NCBI RefSeq assembly: GCF_900116235.1
Contig: NZ_FPAA01000003.1
Coordinates: forward strand, 1 to 64,000
Source: Marininema halotolerans
GTDB taxonomy: Bacteria > Bacillota > Bacilli > Thermoactinomycetales > DSM-45169
Length of the DNA: 64,000 bases
Direction: 5' to 3'
Of the stretch, positions 43,910-52,988 are shown piece by piece. Positions within the stretch are counted from its first letter, which is position 1. Every line of letters starts with the position of its first letter. The translations under genes and the position numbers were made by a program. Under the pieces are notes generated by a model. It was not told the origin of the DNA and ran no database searches. It saw only the letters and a program-made list of their open reading frames with translations.

Positions 43910-44013
43910 ACCTGTGGTATAAGCGGAATCTTCCCTTCGCTTCTCCCCTCAACAAAAAAATTACCCACTTCCACCACAAGGAACCGATTCTCGGGCAAGG
44001 AGGTGCCCAGGAT

Positions 44014-45252
44014 TTGAGCAGTGGAGAGTTTATCGTCAGCTTAGATATAGGAACTTCTAAGGTCCGTGTGATCGTCGCCGAGGTGACCAAAGAGAGTACC
44101 CAGATCGTCGGCGTTGGATCGGCGGCTGCCAAGGGGACGAAGAAAGGGGCCATCATTGACATTGACCAGGCGGTGCAATCGATTCGTGAAGCGGTCGATC
44201 ACGCCGAGCAGATGGTTGGTATAGATATTTCTAAAGTGTTTGTTGGTGTTTCTGGAAATCATGTCTCTCTACAATCAAGCCATGGCGTTGTTGCTGTATC
44301 CAGTGATAATCGTGAAATTGGACAACCGGATATTGATCGGGTTATGCAAGCGGCAAAGGTTGTTGCCCTTCCCCCAGAGCGAGCTGTGATTGAAGTCGTT
44401 CCCAAACAGTTTATTGTTGACGGACTCACGGGTATTCATGATCCATATGGAATGGTCGGAGTACGACTTGAAGTGGAAGCGATCATTGTCACAGGATCAA
44501 AGACCATTATCCATAATGTCTTACGTTGTGTGGAGAAGGCTTCCCTTTCAGTGGCAGGGATTCTTTTACTCCCACTGGCTGCTAGTGAAATTTGTTTGTC
44601 TTCGGATGAAAAAAACATGGGTGTTGTTTTGGCGGATATTGGCGGGGGTGCTACCTCTCTTGCCATTTTTGAACAAGGTCATCTGGTTTCGACAGCAGTG
44701 CTTCCGATCGGTGGCGACTTTATTACCAATGATATTGCCATTGGCCTTCGGACGCAGAGTGAAGTTGCCGAGAAGGTGAAGCGAAAATATGGGGTTGCTT
44801 TGGTAGAGGAATCCTCAAAAGATGTGGTATTCTCTGTTCCTGCCATTGGTAGCAATCAGGAGAGTAGCGTGAATCAGGAAGAAATGGCGATGATTATTGA
44901 GCCTCGGGTGGAGGAAATTTTTCAGTTAATCCGGGCAGAGGTTGAATCCATGGGTTATGAAACGGGATTACCTGGTGGTTATGTACTTACGGGTGGTGTC
45001 ATGTCGATTCCACATATTCTCGGAGCCGCCCAGTCACAGCTGGGAGAGGCGGTTCGAATTGTATCCCCAGGATATATCGGTGTACAAGATCCGTCATTCA
45101 CCAGCGGGGTGGGTATGATTCACTATATCCAGAAACGGTGGATGCTCAGGTTAGCTGAGCCTGATGGACAAGGCCGCTCCCCACAAAAAAACAAACGTGG
45201 CCCCTCACCACTTGAACGAATGAAAAATTGGTTCTTAAATGAATTCATTTAA
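44014..45252 (+). CDS. ftsA: FtsA, actin-like membrane tether of FtsZ
   Basis: A 412-residue actin-fold ATPase. SLDIGTSKVRVIVAE is the phosphate-1 loop, and the domain 1C insertion, ADIGGGATSLAIF and VLTGGV are visible. A C-terminal amphipathic helix (ERMKNWFLNEFI) would bind the membrane. TTG 44014 is 10 bases after AAGGAGG, and the protein then begins as usual (SSGEFIVSLDIG); the long open frame back to 43873 overlaps the candidate promoter and is rejected. ftsZ follows at 41 bases. Confidence 0.93.
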   Translation: MSSGEFIVSLDIGTSKVRVIVAEVTKESTQIVGVGSAAAKGTKKGAIIDIDQAVQSIREAVDHAEQMVGIDISKVFVGVSGNHVSLQSSHGVVAVSSDNREIGQPDIDRVMQAAKVVALPPERAVIEVVPKQFIVDGLTGIHDPYGMVGVRLEVEAIIVTGSKTIIHNVLRCVEKASLSVAGILLLPLAASEICLSSDEKNMGVVLADIGGGATSLAIFEQGHLVSTAVLPIGGDFITNDIAIGLRTQSEVAEKVKRKYGVALVEESSKDVVFSVPAIGSNQESSVNQEEMAMIIEPRVEEIFQLIRAEVESMGYETGLPGGYVLTGGVMSIPHILGAAQSQLGEAVRIVSPGYIGVQDPSFTSGVGMIHYIQKRWMLRLAEPDGQGRSPQKNKRGPSPLERMKNWFLNEFI

Positions 45253-45293
45253 AAAAGGTGAGGAAAGTTTGATTGATATTGGAGGGACTATCG

Positions 45294-46418
45294 ATGTTGG
45301 AGTTTGATATGGAAGTGGAACAAATCGCCCAAATCAAGGTCATCGGTGTAGGTGGTGGCGGAAGCAACGCCGTTAACCGAATGATTGACAGCGGGGTGCA
45401 GGGCGTTGAATTCATCGCAGCCAATACAGATGCCCAGGCGCTAAACAGGTCTCTTGCACCGATCAAATTACAGATTGGTGAGAAACTGACCCGGGGTCTC
45501 GGTGCGGGCGCAAACCCCAACGTTGGTAAAAAAGCGGCAGAGGAAAGCCGTGAAAGCATCGAAAACGTACTTAAAGGCTCTGATATGGTCTTTGTCACCG
45601 CCGGAATGGGTGGGGGTACAGGAACAGGAGCGGCACCTGAAATTGCTGAAATTGCCCGGGAAGCAGGTGCGCTAACCGTTGGGGTCGTTACACGTCCCTT
45701 TACCTTCGAAGGCCGGAAGCGCTCCTTGCAAGCAGATGAGGGGATTGCAGCTTTGAAAGATAAGGTTGATACGCTGATTGTAATTCCTAATGATCGATTG
45801 CTAGAAATTGTGGATAAGAATACGCCGATGCTGGAGGCATTCCGTGAAGCGGATAATGTGCTTCGGCAAGGGGTTCAAGGGATTTCTGATTTGATTGCCG
45901 TACCTGGATTGATCAACCTTGATTTTGCTGATGTGAAAACGATCATGACAGAACGCGGATCCGCTTTAATGGGGATTGGAATGGCAACCGGTGAATCACG
46001 CGCGACGGAAGCTGCTAAAAAAGCCATTTGTAGCCCGTTGCTCGAAACCTCGATCGATGGTGCACGTGGGGTATTGATGAATATTACAGGGGGAACCAAC
46101 CTATCCTTGTATGAGGTGAACGAAGCTGCGGATATTGTAGCATCGGCTTCTGACCCTGAAGTAAACATGATTTTTGGCGCAGTCATTAATGAGGAGTTAA
46201 AGGATGAAATCCTTGTAACGGTGATTGCAACAGGCTTTGATCACAAAGAGCAAGAAAAAGCAGCCATAAAAAAGCCTGATTTTGGTAAGACAAATAGTAC
46301 TGAAAACATGCAACAACAAAAAAAGAAACAACAAATTGTGGACATTGTCGGACCTAAATATGAAGGGGAAGACAGTTTAGATATTCCCACCTTTCTACGT
46401 CACCGGCGTAAGAAGTAA
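45294..46418 (+). CDS. ftsZ: FtsZ, tubulin-like division GTPase
   Basis: A 374-residue GTPase forming the Z ring. The GTP-binding [27 protein letters not shown] tubulin loop and [12 protein letters not shown]7 loop are complete. A variable linker follows, and the conserved C-terminal peptide [15 protein letters not shown] binds FtsA, SepF and other partners. ATG 45294 follows GGAGGG. A strong terminator follows. Confidence 0.97.
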   Translation: MLEFDMEVEQIAQIKVIGVGGGGSNAVNRMIDSGVQGVEFIAANTDAQALNRSLAPIKLQIGEKLTRGLGAGANPNVGKKAAEESRESIENVLKGSDMVFVTAGMGGGTGTGAAPEIAEIAREAGALTVGVVTRPFTFEGRKRSLQADEGIAALKDKVDTLIVIPNDRLLEIVDKNTPMLEAFREADNVLRQGVQGISDLIAVPGLINLDFADVKTIMTERGSALMGIGMATGESRATEAAKKAICSPLLETSIDGARGVLMNITGGTNLSLYEVNEAADIVASASDPEVNMIFGAVINEELKDEILVTVIATGFDHKEQEKAAIKKPDFGKTNSTENMQQQKKKQQIVDIVGPKYEGEDSLDIPTFLRHRRKK

Positions 46419-46424
46419 TGAGAG

Positions 46425-46465
46425 AAAGAAACCTTCCAGATGATTACTGGAGGGTTTCTTTTTTT
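46425..46465 (+). terminator. Rho-independent terminator of ftsZ
   Basis: A 15-bp stem (AAAGAAACCTTCCAG with its partner CTGGAGGGTTTCTTT, one G-T pair) and a T run end the dcw cluster. Confidence 0.85.
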
Positions 46466-46554
46466 GTGGACATCCGAAATGAGGCGAATTTCCAGAGGCG
46501 TGTTCAAGGGCATTTAGCCCCATCTAGCGCAGAAGAGTACGCGTCTTGTGATAA

Positions 46555-46621
46555 ATCGACAAAAAAAATGACCTCTATCCAGCAAGTTTAGACAGACATT
46601 GAAATAAGGATTAGGTATACT
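46555..46621 (+). promoter_or_regulatory. spoIIG promoter with Spo0A-like boxes
   Basis: TAGACA (46589-46594) and TATACT (46616-46621) are 21 bases apart, too wide for normal sigma-A use but like the 22-bp spacing of B. subtilis spoIIG. TTAGACA (46588-46594, reverse complement TGTCTAA) overlaps the -35, and ATCGACA (46555-46561, reverse TGTCGAT) lies upstream; each matches six of seven bases of the 0A box TGTCGAA. Spo0A~P activation is therefore likely, by analogy. Confidence 0.55.
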
Positions 46622-46653
46622 GATGACACCTCTAAAGGGAAAGGGAACCAGAT

Positions 46654-47562
46654 ATGGTTGTCTATGCCGATGTGGTTTTTCTACTCAACCTATGTATTGA
46701 CTTTTTGCTTCTCTGGTTGATGACAGCCATCCGGCGCCAACGCCCATCGCTTCTTCGAATTTTCTGTGCAGCGACATTGGGAGCGGGTTATGCAGTATTT
46801 CAATTATGGCAGCCCCTCACGTTCTCCTATACGTTCTATGGCAAACTGCTATTTTCCATGTTGATGGTCTGGATTGCTGTTGGATTTCATTCGACGGTGG
46901 CTTATCTACGGAGTTTAGGAACCTTTTATCTAATTTCCTTTGTGACCGGTGGTGGAATGTTCGCGCTTCATTATTTTTTAGGGAGTGGGGTTCATGCAGG
47001 AGGTGGCTCGATTTTCTCGCTTTCTTCTGGATGGGGGTCACCTATTTCATGGGTATTTGTTCTTGCGGCGTTTCCAATTGTTTGGCTCTATGCTCGCATT
47101 TCTTTCCGTTCCCTAGCGGATCGACAAATGGTGAACAATCATTTAGCGAAAGTCAGAGTGGAGTGGGGGGAAGTTAAGCTTGAATTTATGGGGTTAATTG
47201 ATACAGGGAATCAATTGCGAGATCCCATTACACGAACCCCTGTCATTCTTGTTGACGTGGAAGAGTGGGGGCGAGTGCTTCCTGTGGGGCTAGTGGATGC
47301 TGTGAGAAAAGGGAATTGGGATGGATTAGGAAAAGAAATGCCAGGAGAGTGGATGACTCGAATACGTCTTGTCCCCTTTCGTGGAGCTGCGAGTGACGGA
47401 GATATCTTGGTTGCTCTAAAACCTGATAAATTGGAAGTGTTTCAACAAGGCAAGTGGCGAGAAACAGGCAAGGTCTTGGTTGGTTTGGACACAGGACGTC
47501 TTTCCTCCGACGGAACCTATCAAGCAATTCTTCATCCTTCATGTATGTCGGTGGCAGGATAA
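46654..47562 (+). CDS. spoIIGA: SpoIIGA, pro-sigma-E processing protease
   Basis: A 302-residue protein. Five membrane segments in the first 150 residues are followed by a cytoplasmic aspartic-protease domain with the active motif LIDTGNQLRDP. It cleaves the pro-sequence of sigma-E in the mother cell after a signal (SpoIIR) from the forespore. ATG 46654 has a weak ribosome site (GGGAACC). It precedes sigE by 35 bases in the conserved spoIIG arrangement. Confidence 0.93.
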   Translation: MVVYADVVFLLNLCIDFLLLWLMTAIRRQRPSLLRIFCAATLGAGYAVFQLWQPLTFSYTFYGKLLFSMLMVWIAVGFHSTVAYLRSLGTFYLISFVTGGGMFALHYFLGSGVHAGGGSIFSLSSGWGSPISWVFVLAAFPIVWLYARISFRSLADRQMVNNHLAKVRVEWGEVKLEFMGLIDTGNQLRDPITRTPVILVDVEEWGRVLPVGLVDAVRKGNWDGLGKEMPGEWMTRIRLVPFRGAASDGDILVALKPDKLEVFQQGKWRETGKVLVGLDTGRLSSDGTYQAILHPSCMSVAG

Positions 47563-47597
47563 GATTACACAAGATGGGGAGGTCATAGGAGAATATG

Positions 47598-48317
47598 ATG
47601 ATCAAATGGAAGTTGACGATGCAACTCTTTTGGTATCGTATCCTTATGCAGATCGGATTAAAAGGAGAAGAGATTTATTATATCGGTGGGAGTGAGGCGC
47701 TTCCGCCACCACTCAATCGGGAGGAGGAAGAACACCTTCTGGACCGCTTGCCCAGTGGTGACACCGCAGTGCGTGCCATGCTCATCGAACGGAATCTGCG
47801 GTTGGTCGTTTATATCGCACGTAAGTTTGAAAACACGGGGATAAATATTGAAGATTTAGTTTCGATTGGGACAATTGGACTGATCAAAGCGGTTAATACT
47901 TTTGATCCTTCTAAAAAAATCAAATTAGCAACCTATGCATCCCGGTGTATTGAGAATGAGATCTTAATGTTTTTGCGTCGAAACAATAAAATTCGCTCAG
48001 AGGTTTCCTTTGATGAACCACTGAATATGGATTGGGATGGGAACGAACTTTTGTTATCCGATGTGATGGGTACCGAAAATGATATTATTTGCCGCAATAT
48101 TGAAGAGCAGGTAGATCGAAAAATCTTACGAGTAGCATTAATGCGACTGTCTGAGCGCGAGCGAAAAATCATGGAGCTACGATTTGGGTTGAATGGTGGA
48201 GAAGAAAAAACCCAAAAGGATGTTGCTGATATGTTGGGAATATCACAGTCCTATATTTCCCGATTGGAAAAACGGATCATTAAACGCTTACGAAAAGAAT
48301 TTAACAAGATGGTTTAG
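47598..48317 (+). CDS. sigE: Pro-sigma-E, mother-cell sporulation sigma factor
   Basis: A 239-residue sigma-70 family protein with an amphipathic pro-sequence of about 27 residues ([19 protein letters not shown], abbreviated) before [20 protein letters not shown], exactly the sigma-E layout. Region 2 ([23 protein letters not shown], abbreviated) and region 4 helix-turn-helix ([19 protein letters not shown]) are intact. ATG 47598 is 6 bases after AGGAGA; ATG 47595 is also possible. A terminator separates it from sigG. Confidence 0.96.
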   Translation: MIKWKLTMQLFWYRILMQIGLKGEEIYYIGGSEALPPPLNREEEEHLLDRLPSGDTAVRAMLIERNLRLVVYIARKFENTGINIEDLVSIGTIGLIKAVNTFDPSKKIKLATYASRCIENEILMFLRRNNKIRSEVSFDEPLNMDWDGNELLLSDVMGTENDIICRNIEEQVDRKILRVALMRLSERERKIMELRFGLNGGEEKTQKDVADMLGISQSYISRLEKRIIKRLRKEFNKMV

Positions 48318-48361
48318 AGGGGTGGAGGGAGTCCTTGTCAGTCACAATGTAGAGAATTTGG

Positions 48362-48381
48362 AAGCCCTTCGGGGCTTTTAT
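48362..48381 (+). terminator. Rho-independent terminator of sigE
   Basis: A 6-bp stem AAGCCC/GGGCTT with a TTCG tetraloop is followed by TTATTTT. Confidence 0.7.
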
Positions 48382-48439
48382 TTTGTTGAGAGGGAGGTCT
48401 TTCAGTCAACTTTTCCTCCATCACTTTCGTTTTTTGCGA

Positions 48440-48467
48440 TTATAAATTTTCCTCCTAAGGAGATACT
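48440..48467 (+). promoter_or_regulatory. Possible forespore promoter of sigG
   Basis: GGAGATACT (48459-48467) fits the sigma-F -10 pattern GGNNANANT, and TTATA (48440-48444) resembles the -35 GYATA, but the 14-base gap is shorter than usual. sigG is made in the forespore in Bacillus, so a sigma-F promoter is expected here. Confidence 0.3.
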
Positions 48468-48497
48468 TAACAGTAGCTTTGAGTAGGAGGGGAATCC

Positions 48498-49277
48498 ATG
48501 GCGCGAAACAAAGTGGAAATCTGCGGAGTGGACACATCTAAGCTCCCCGTGCTCAAAAATGAAGAAATGCGAGCGCTATTTCGTACTTTGCAGGGAGATG
48601 GTGATCTCTCAGCAAGGGAGAAGCTGGTGAATGGCAACTTACGTTTGGTATTGAGTGTCATTCAGCGCTTTAATAATCGTGGTGAAAATGTGGACGACCT
48701 TTTCCAGGTGGGTTGCATTGGTTTGATGAAAGCCATAGATAACTTCGACCTTGGGCAAAATGTAAAGTTCTCCACCTATGCTGTCCCCATGATTATCGGG
48801 GAAATTCGTCGCTACTTGCGTGATAATAATCCGATTCGTGTATCTCGTTCCTTACGCGATATCGCTTATAAAGCGCTTCAAGTGCGAGATTCCCTAACGT
48901 ATCGGCATTCTCGAGAGCCCACCATTGTGGAAATATCAGAAGTCCTCAACGTTTCAAAGGAAGAAGTTGTGTTTGCATTGGATGCGATTCAAGATCCCGT
49001 TTCATTGTTTGAACCGATTTATCAAGATGGTGGCGATCCGATTTTTGTGATGGATCAACTTTCAGATGATCGGGATAAGGATTTACATTGGGTTGAAGAA
49101 ATCGCTCTGCGCGAAGCTATGGGGAAGTTGAATGACCGTGAAAAAATGATCTTATCCATGCGGTTTTTCGAAGGAAAGACCCAGATGGAAGTAGCAGACG
49201 ATATCGGCATCTCTCAAGCCCAGGTTTCTCGTCTGGAAAAGGCGGCAATTCAACAGATGAATAAGTTTATTCAGTGA
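48498..49277 (+). CDS. sigG: Sigma-G, late forespore sigma factor
   Basis: A 259-residue sigma factor. It begins with the typical ARNKVEICGVDTSKLPVL, where the LPVLKNEEM segment is bound by its inhibitors, and continues with NLRLVLSVIQRF, DLFQVGCIGLMKAIDNFD (abbreviated) and a C-terminal helix-turn-helix DIGISQAQVSRLEKA. It directs late forespore genes. ATG 48498 follows AGGAGGGG. It is the third gene of the conserved spoIIGA-sigE-sigG locus. Confidence 0.97.
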   Translation: MARNKVEICGVDTSKLPVLKNEEMRALFRTLQGDGDLSAREKLVNGNLRLVLSVIQRFNNRGENVDDLFQVGCIGLMKAIDNFDLGQNVKFSTYAVPMIIGEIRRYLRDNNPIRVSRSLRDIAYKALQVRDSLTYRHSREPTIVEISEVLNVSKEEVVFALDAIQDPVSLFEPIYQDGGDPIFVMDQLSDDRDKDLHWVEEIALREAMGKLNDREKMILSMRFFEGKTQMEVADDIGISQAQVSRLEKAAIQQMNKFIQ

Positions 49278-49469
49278 TCAGTTGGTTTGTGAAAAATGAG
49301 TGGAAGCTTCCCTCGTAGAACGGTCGATATTTGACTATGGGGGCGCTTCACTTCCTGATGTCCATACTTATTAGTGTGGGCTTTCTTTTTTTGTAAACAA
49401 GGGAAGGAGGACAATTTTCAAGGCGAGTACATATACTGGGTAGAAAAAGGAAAAGCAGGGTGGGTGCCC

Positions 49470-49784
49470 ATGATAAAAATATCCGAGCTTCAAGAAAAAG
49501 ACGTGGTCAATATTAGTGATGGAAAAAAACTTGGGCAAATTCACGATCTAGAGTTAGATCTACGAGAGGGTCAGATCAAAGCGTTGGTCGTACCCAGTGA
49601 AAGTCGCTTTTTTGGGTTGGTTACGGGTGGGAAAGAAACGGTGATCCCATGGAACCGCATTGTGAAGATTGGAAACGATGTGATTCTGGTTCGTTTGGAA
49701 ACGAGCGCAAGTTACATGGAAGATGCCGATCGATCACGGGAATCTAGACCGCTTCTTACTTCGCCTTCAGAGTCCCCACGGTGA
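49470..49784 (+). CDS. ylmC: YlmC/YmxH-family PRC-barrel protein
   Basis: A 104-residue protein with one PRC-barrel-like domain: MIKISELQEKDVVNISDGKKLGQ (abbreviated), DLELDLREGQIKALVVP and TVIPWNRIVKIGNDVILVR. The YlmC/YmxH family is linked to sporulation in Bacillus, with unknown mechanism. ATG 49470 was selected because the conserved fold starts there; the ribosome site is weak and the open frame continues upstream to 49374. A weak hairpin with a long T run (about 49360-49395) may end sigG. Confidence 0.78.
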   Translation: MIKISELQEKDVVNISDGKKLGQIHDLELDLREGQIKALVVPSESRFFGLVTGGKETVIPWNRIVKIGNDVILVRLETSASYMEDADRSRESRPLLTSPSESPR

Positions 49785-49847
49785 GGATAAACACCTTTGT
49801 CTCCTTCTATGCCTGTGGTAATATATGATAGGAGGGAGGAGAGAGGA

Positions 49848-50684
49848 ATGGAACCGTTTCAACTTAGCCAGCATTCATCTGTCCCGCGCTTTTCTCTTCT
49901 CCCTTGGGAACAGGAGTTTCCAAGGCTAAGAGCAGGGATCAGCGCACGAGACAGCGAATCCATACAAGATCCAAACCATTGTAATTATGCGATGCATATT
50001 GGTAATGATCCAACAAAAGTTCTAGATAACCGTAAGATGTTGATGGAATCCCTTGGTATTCCCTTGCCCTTTTGGACCTGTGGGGAACAAGTTCATGGAA
50101 CGCAAATCCAGGAAGTAACGACAGAAGAACGTGGTAGAGGCCTATATGGTGCATCGTCTGCTATTCCTGCTACAGATGGTTTGATTACCATGGCAGATGA
50201 TGTACTCCTTACTTCCTTTTACGCAGACTGTGTACCCCTTTTGTTTTATAGTCCGGATACGGGATGGATGGGAGTCGCTCATGCTGGTTGGCGTGGGACC
50301 GTGGGGGGAATTGGTCCCAATATGGTGAAAGCTTTTCATGATCGAGGAGCTGACCGGCAAAAGTTAAGGATTGCCATCGCCCCGTCAATTGGATCATGTT
50401 GCTATGAAGTGGATGAACATGTCACGATTCCCATGCTGCAAGCGTTACCTGATGCAGATGGAGCGGTACTCCAAGCAACAGGGGACGGAAAATTTCGCCT
50501 TGACCTTAAAGAGGCGAATCGACAAATCCTTCTGCATAGTGGTGTGTTAGAAGAACACATTATGGTTAGCAAGTGGTGTACCAGTTGTCATCCTACTCAC
50601 TTTCACTCCCATCGGCGAGATCAGGGTCACACCGGTCGTATGGTTGCCTATATTGGGAGACGAAAGGATGAGTCGATTGGATGA
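49848..50684 (+). CDS. ylmD: PgeF/YlmD, laccase-domain purine phosphorylase or peptidoglycan editing factor
   Basis: A 278-residue protein of the YfiH/YlmD family. Zinc-binding residues are seen in FYADCVPLLFY and GVAHAGWRGTVGG, and CTSCHPTHFHSHRRDQ closes the site (abbreviated). Members phosphorolyse or deaminate purine nucleosides, and an E. coli relative corrects peptidoglycan precursors. ATG 49848 follows GGAGGGAGGAGAG. The end overlaps ylmE by 17 bases, so they are coupled. Confidence 0.9.
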   Translation: MEPFQLSQHSSVPRFSLLPWEQEFPRLRAGISARDSESIQDPNHCNYAMHIGNDPTKVLDNRKMLMESLGIPLPFWTCGEQVHGTQIQEVTTEERGRGLYGASSAIPATDGLITMADDVLLTSFYADCVPLLFYSPDTGWMGVAHAGWRGTVGGIGPNMVKAFHDRGADRQKLRIAIAPSIGSCCYEVDEHVTIPMLQALPDADGAVLQATGDGKFRLDLKEANRQILLHSGVLEEHIMVSKWCTSCHPTHFHSHRRDQGHTGRMVAYIGRRKDESIG

Positions 50685-51360
50685 AGCCATTGCTACTTCA
50701 TGGCGAAGTGTTCAGCATGAAATTAATACAGCGTGTCACCACGTAAGGCGTAAACCAAGTGAAGTAAATGTGGTCGCTGTGACAAAATACGTGAACGAAG
50801 AGCGAACATGTGAAGCATTAGATGCAGGGCTTCTGCATATAGGGGAGAGTCGTGTTCAAGATGCTGTACCCAAATGGGAAGCGCTTGGCGAACGTGGGGT
50901 GTGGCATTTCATTGGGCATCTACAGCGAAATAAAGTGAAAGCGATTGTCGGTAAGTTTTCTTATCTTCATTCCCTCGACCGTTTTTCTCTTGCAAAAGAA
51001 TTGTCCAAGCGTTGTGTAGAGATTGATGAGAAAATGCGTTGCTTCATACAAGTGAATATTTCCAGAGAAGAGAGTAAGTTTGGCTTATCACCCCAAGAGC
51101 TGCCTGATTTTGTAGAGGAAGTGGCCCAATTACCAGGGATTCAATTAGCGGGTCTGATGACCATGGCCCCTTATGTAGAGAATCCGGAGGAAGTGCGTCC
51201 TATTTTCCAACACCTGAAAGCTCTTCAAAAGAAACTACAATCGGACAAGCTTCAACTCCCCCATTTATCCATGGGAATGTCTCGGGATTATCATGTAGCA
51301 ATTGAAGAAGGTGCTACCTTTATTCGTTTAGGTTCTGTGCTGGTGGGTGGAGGAAAATAG
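50668..51360 (+). CDS. ylmE: YlmE, PLP-binding homeostasis protein (YggS/PLPBP)
   Basis: A 230-residue PLP-binding TIM-barrel protein. The PLP lysine lies in VVAVTKYV, followed by [19 protein letters not shown] and [21 protein letters not shown] (abbreviated), with phosphate-binding residues in RLGSVLVG. It controls vitamin B6 and amino-acid balance rather than catalysing a known reaction. ATG 50668 lies within the end of ylmD. Confidence 0.92.
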   Translation: MSRLDEAIATSWRSVQHEINTACHHVRRKPSEVNVVAVTKYVNEERTCEALDAGLLHIGESRVQDAVPKWEALGERGVWHFIGHLQRNKVKAIVGKFSYLHSLDRFSLAKELSKRCVEIDEKMRCFIQVNISREESKFGLSPQELPDFVEEVAQLPGIQLAGLMTMAPYVENPEEVRPIFQHLKALQKKLQSDKLQLPHLSMGMSRDYHVAIEEGATFIRLGSVLVGGGK

Positions 51361-51385
51361 CACGGCGCTGAAGGAGGCGGCCGTT

Positions 51386-51802
51386 TTGAATTTCAAGGAT
51401 CGAGTGATGGGGTTCTTTGGAATTAACGAAGACGAAGAGTATGAAGAGGGGGAAGCTCCAGATATTGAGCCTCCTCCATTAAGTAGAAACCGAAAAAACG
51501 TGGTCTCGTTACACTCTCAAAAAAATGTTCGTGTGGTACTCGCGGAACCGCGAATGTACGAAGATGCTCAAGAAATCGCGGATAATTTAAAAAATCATCG
51601 ACCCACTGTAGTCAATTTACAGCGGGTGCCTAAGGACCAAGCTGTTCGGATTGTTGACTTTTTAAGTGGAACGGTTTATGCTCTGGGCGGCAACATTCAA
51701 AAGTTAGGAACCCACATTTTCTTTTGTACACCTGCGAATGTAGATATTCAGGGAACAATTTCTACTATATTTCCAGATGAAGCAAACGATATACTGAGGT
51801 GA
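51386..51802 (+). CDS. sepF: SepF, FtsZ-bundling division protein
   Basis: A 138-residue protein. An N-terminal amphipathic membrane-binding helix ([12 protein letters not shown]) and an acidic linker are followed by the SepF core ([19 protein letters not shown], abbreviated; [22 protein letters not shown]). It polymerises into rings that shape FtsZ bundles and anchors the Z ring with FtsA. The TTG start at 51386 follows AAGGAGG at 8 bases. Confidence 0.93.
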   Translation: MNFKDRVMGFFGINEDEEYEEGEAPDIEPPPLSRNRKNVVSLHSQKNVRVVLAEPRMYEDAQEIADNLKNHRPTVVNLQRVPKDQAVRIVDFLSGTVYALGGNIQKLGTHIFFCTPANVDIQGTISTIFPDEANDILR

Positions 51803-51806
51803 CCCC

Positions 51807-52076
51807 ATGAACATCTTTACCTTAATCCAATTGTTGTTTAATATTTACACGGTGATCTTGGTCATTTATGTATTAATGTCCTGGATCCCTCAACTGCGTG
51901 ATTCTGGAGTTGGGGCATTGGTTGGTTGGCTGGCTGAGCCATATCTTTCAATATTTCGCCGCTTTATCCCGCCAATTGGAATGATTGATATTTCGCCCAT
52001 TGTTGCGTTTTTTGCCCTCCAGTTTGTTGAACAGGGTGTTTATTTTATTGTCGATTTGATCTTGAGGAATCTGTAA
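51807..52076 (+). CDS. ylmG: YlmG/YggT membrane protein
   Basis: An 89-residue protein with two membrane helices (about 4-25 and 62-85), separated by the conserved LSWIPQLRDSGVGAL and EPYLSIFRRFIPPIGMIDISPI segments (abbreviated). The YggT family has roles in membrane organisation or division that are not well defined. ATG 51807 begins 4 bases after sepF, and the stop overlaps the ylmH start. Confidence 0.9.
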   Translation: MNIFTLIQLLFNIYTVILVIYVLMSWIPQLRDSGVGALVGWLAEPYLSIFRRFIPPIGMIDISPIVAFFALQFVEQGVYFIVDLILRNL

Positions 52077-52855
52077 TGTCAAAGAATGAGGATCTTTTTC
52101 ATCATTTTCGGGTCGATGAAAAGATGCAGGTCGAACGATCATTGGATTGGATTGCAAGGGCGGAGTCAAGGTATGAATCCGTATTAACCCCTTTTTTAAA
52201 CCCACGTGAGCAACAAATCCTTGATATGCTAGTGCGCCGATCACAGGATTTAAGTGTCACCTTCGATGGAGGATATGCAGAAGCGGAAAGGTGTCGGGCT
52301 CGGATTGCTCCTCAATATATCGATGAGGAGGATTTTGAGCTCGCCTTTTTGATGGTAAGTTCCCTTGCGACTGCGGGGGAACTAAAACATCCGGATGTGT
52401 TAGGTTCTTTGTTAGGATTAGGGATGAAACGGGATAAAGTAGGTGACCTTCTTTCCCACCGAGAAGGGTGTCAGATGATTGTTGATAGGGATATGGCAGA
52501 CTATATCCGACTGCAGTTATCTCGTGTGGGAAAATCCACAGTACGTATTCATGAGATAGACCGTAATCAGATAACTGCTCCCATTCAAGAAACGATAAAC
52601 ATGTCGATTTCTGTTGCTTCCCTTCGTTTGGACGCAGTCGCATCCGATGCTTTTCGGATAACTAGGTCGAAAGTAGTAACACTAATCAAGAATGGCCGAT
52701 GTCAAATCAATTGGAAAACCTCTGAAAATCCAGCAGAACCAGTAAAAGAGGGGGATATCCTTTCTTTACGAGGGGCTGGTAGAGCAAAAGTAGGAGAAAT
52801 TCAGGGCCGATCCAAAAAAGGGCGTTTGTTGGTATCGCTCACCAGGTATAAGTAA
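52076..52855 (+). CDS. ylmH: YlmH, S4-domain RNA-binding protein
   Basis: A 259-residue protein. An N-terminal YlmH domain (LFHHFRVDEKMQVERSLDW, abbreviated; LDPREQ-like NPREQQIL) and HPDVLGSLLGLGMKRDKVGD are followed by a C-terminal S4 domain (SLRLDAVASDAFRITRSKV, abbreviated). S4 proteins bind structured RNA; YlmH relatives associate with stalled ribosomes. The ATG overlaps the ylmG stop by one base. Confidence 0.9.
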   Translation: MSKNEDLFHHFRVDEKMQVERSLDWIARAESRYESVLTPFLNPREQQILDMLVRRSQDLSVTFDGGYAEAERCRARIAPQYIDEEDFELAFLMVSSLATAGELKHPDVLGSLLGLGMKRDKVGDLLSHREGCQMIVDRDMADYIRLQLSRVGKSTVRIHEIDRNQITAPIQETINMSISVASLRLDAVASDAFRITRSKVVTLIKNGRCQINWKTSENPAEPVKEGDILSLRGAGRAKVGEIQGRSKKGRLLVSLTRYK

Positions 52856-52988
52856 GTGAGACGTTGATAAACCGTGATTTTTCGCCATGATCATGCCAGT
52901 TCTGGACAAATAGCTGGTCATGTGGAGGGAATTCTGCTACCATTGTAGAATAGAAAATGGCGAGCCCAAATCTAGAGGAGGTGTCGAT

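Noticed and set aside
43873-44013. In-frame N-terminal extension of ftsA
   Set aside because: No ribosome site, it covers a candidate promoter, and FtsA proteins start near the SLDIG loop as given by TTG 44014.
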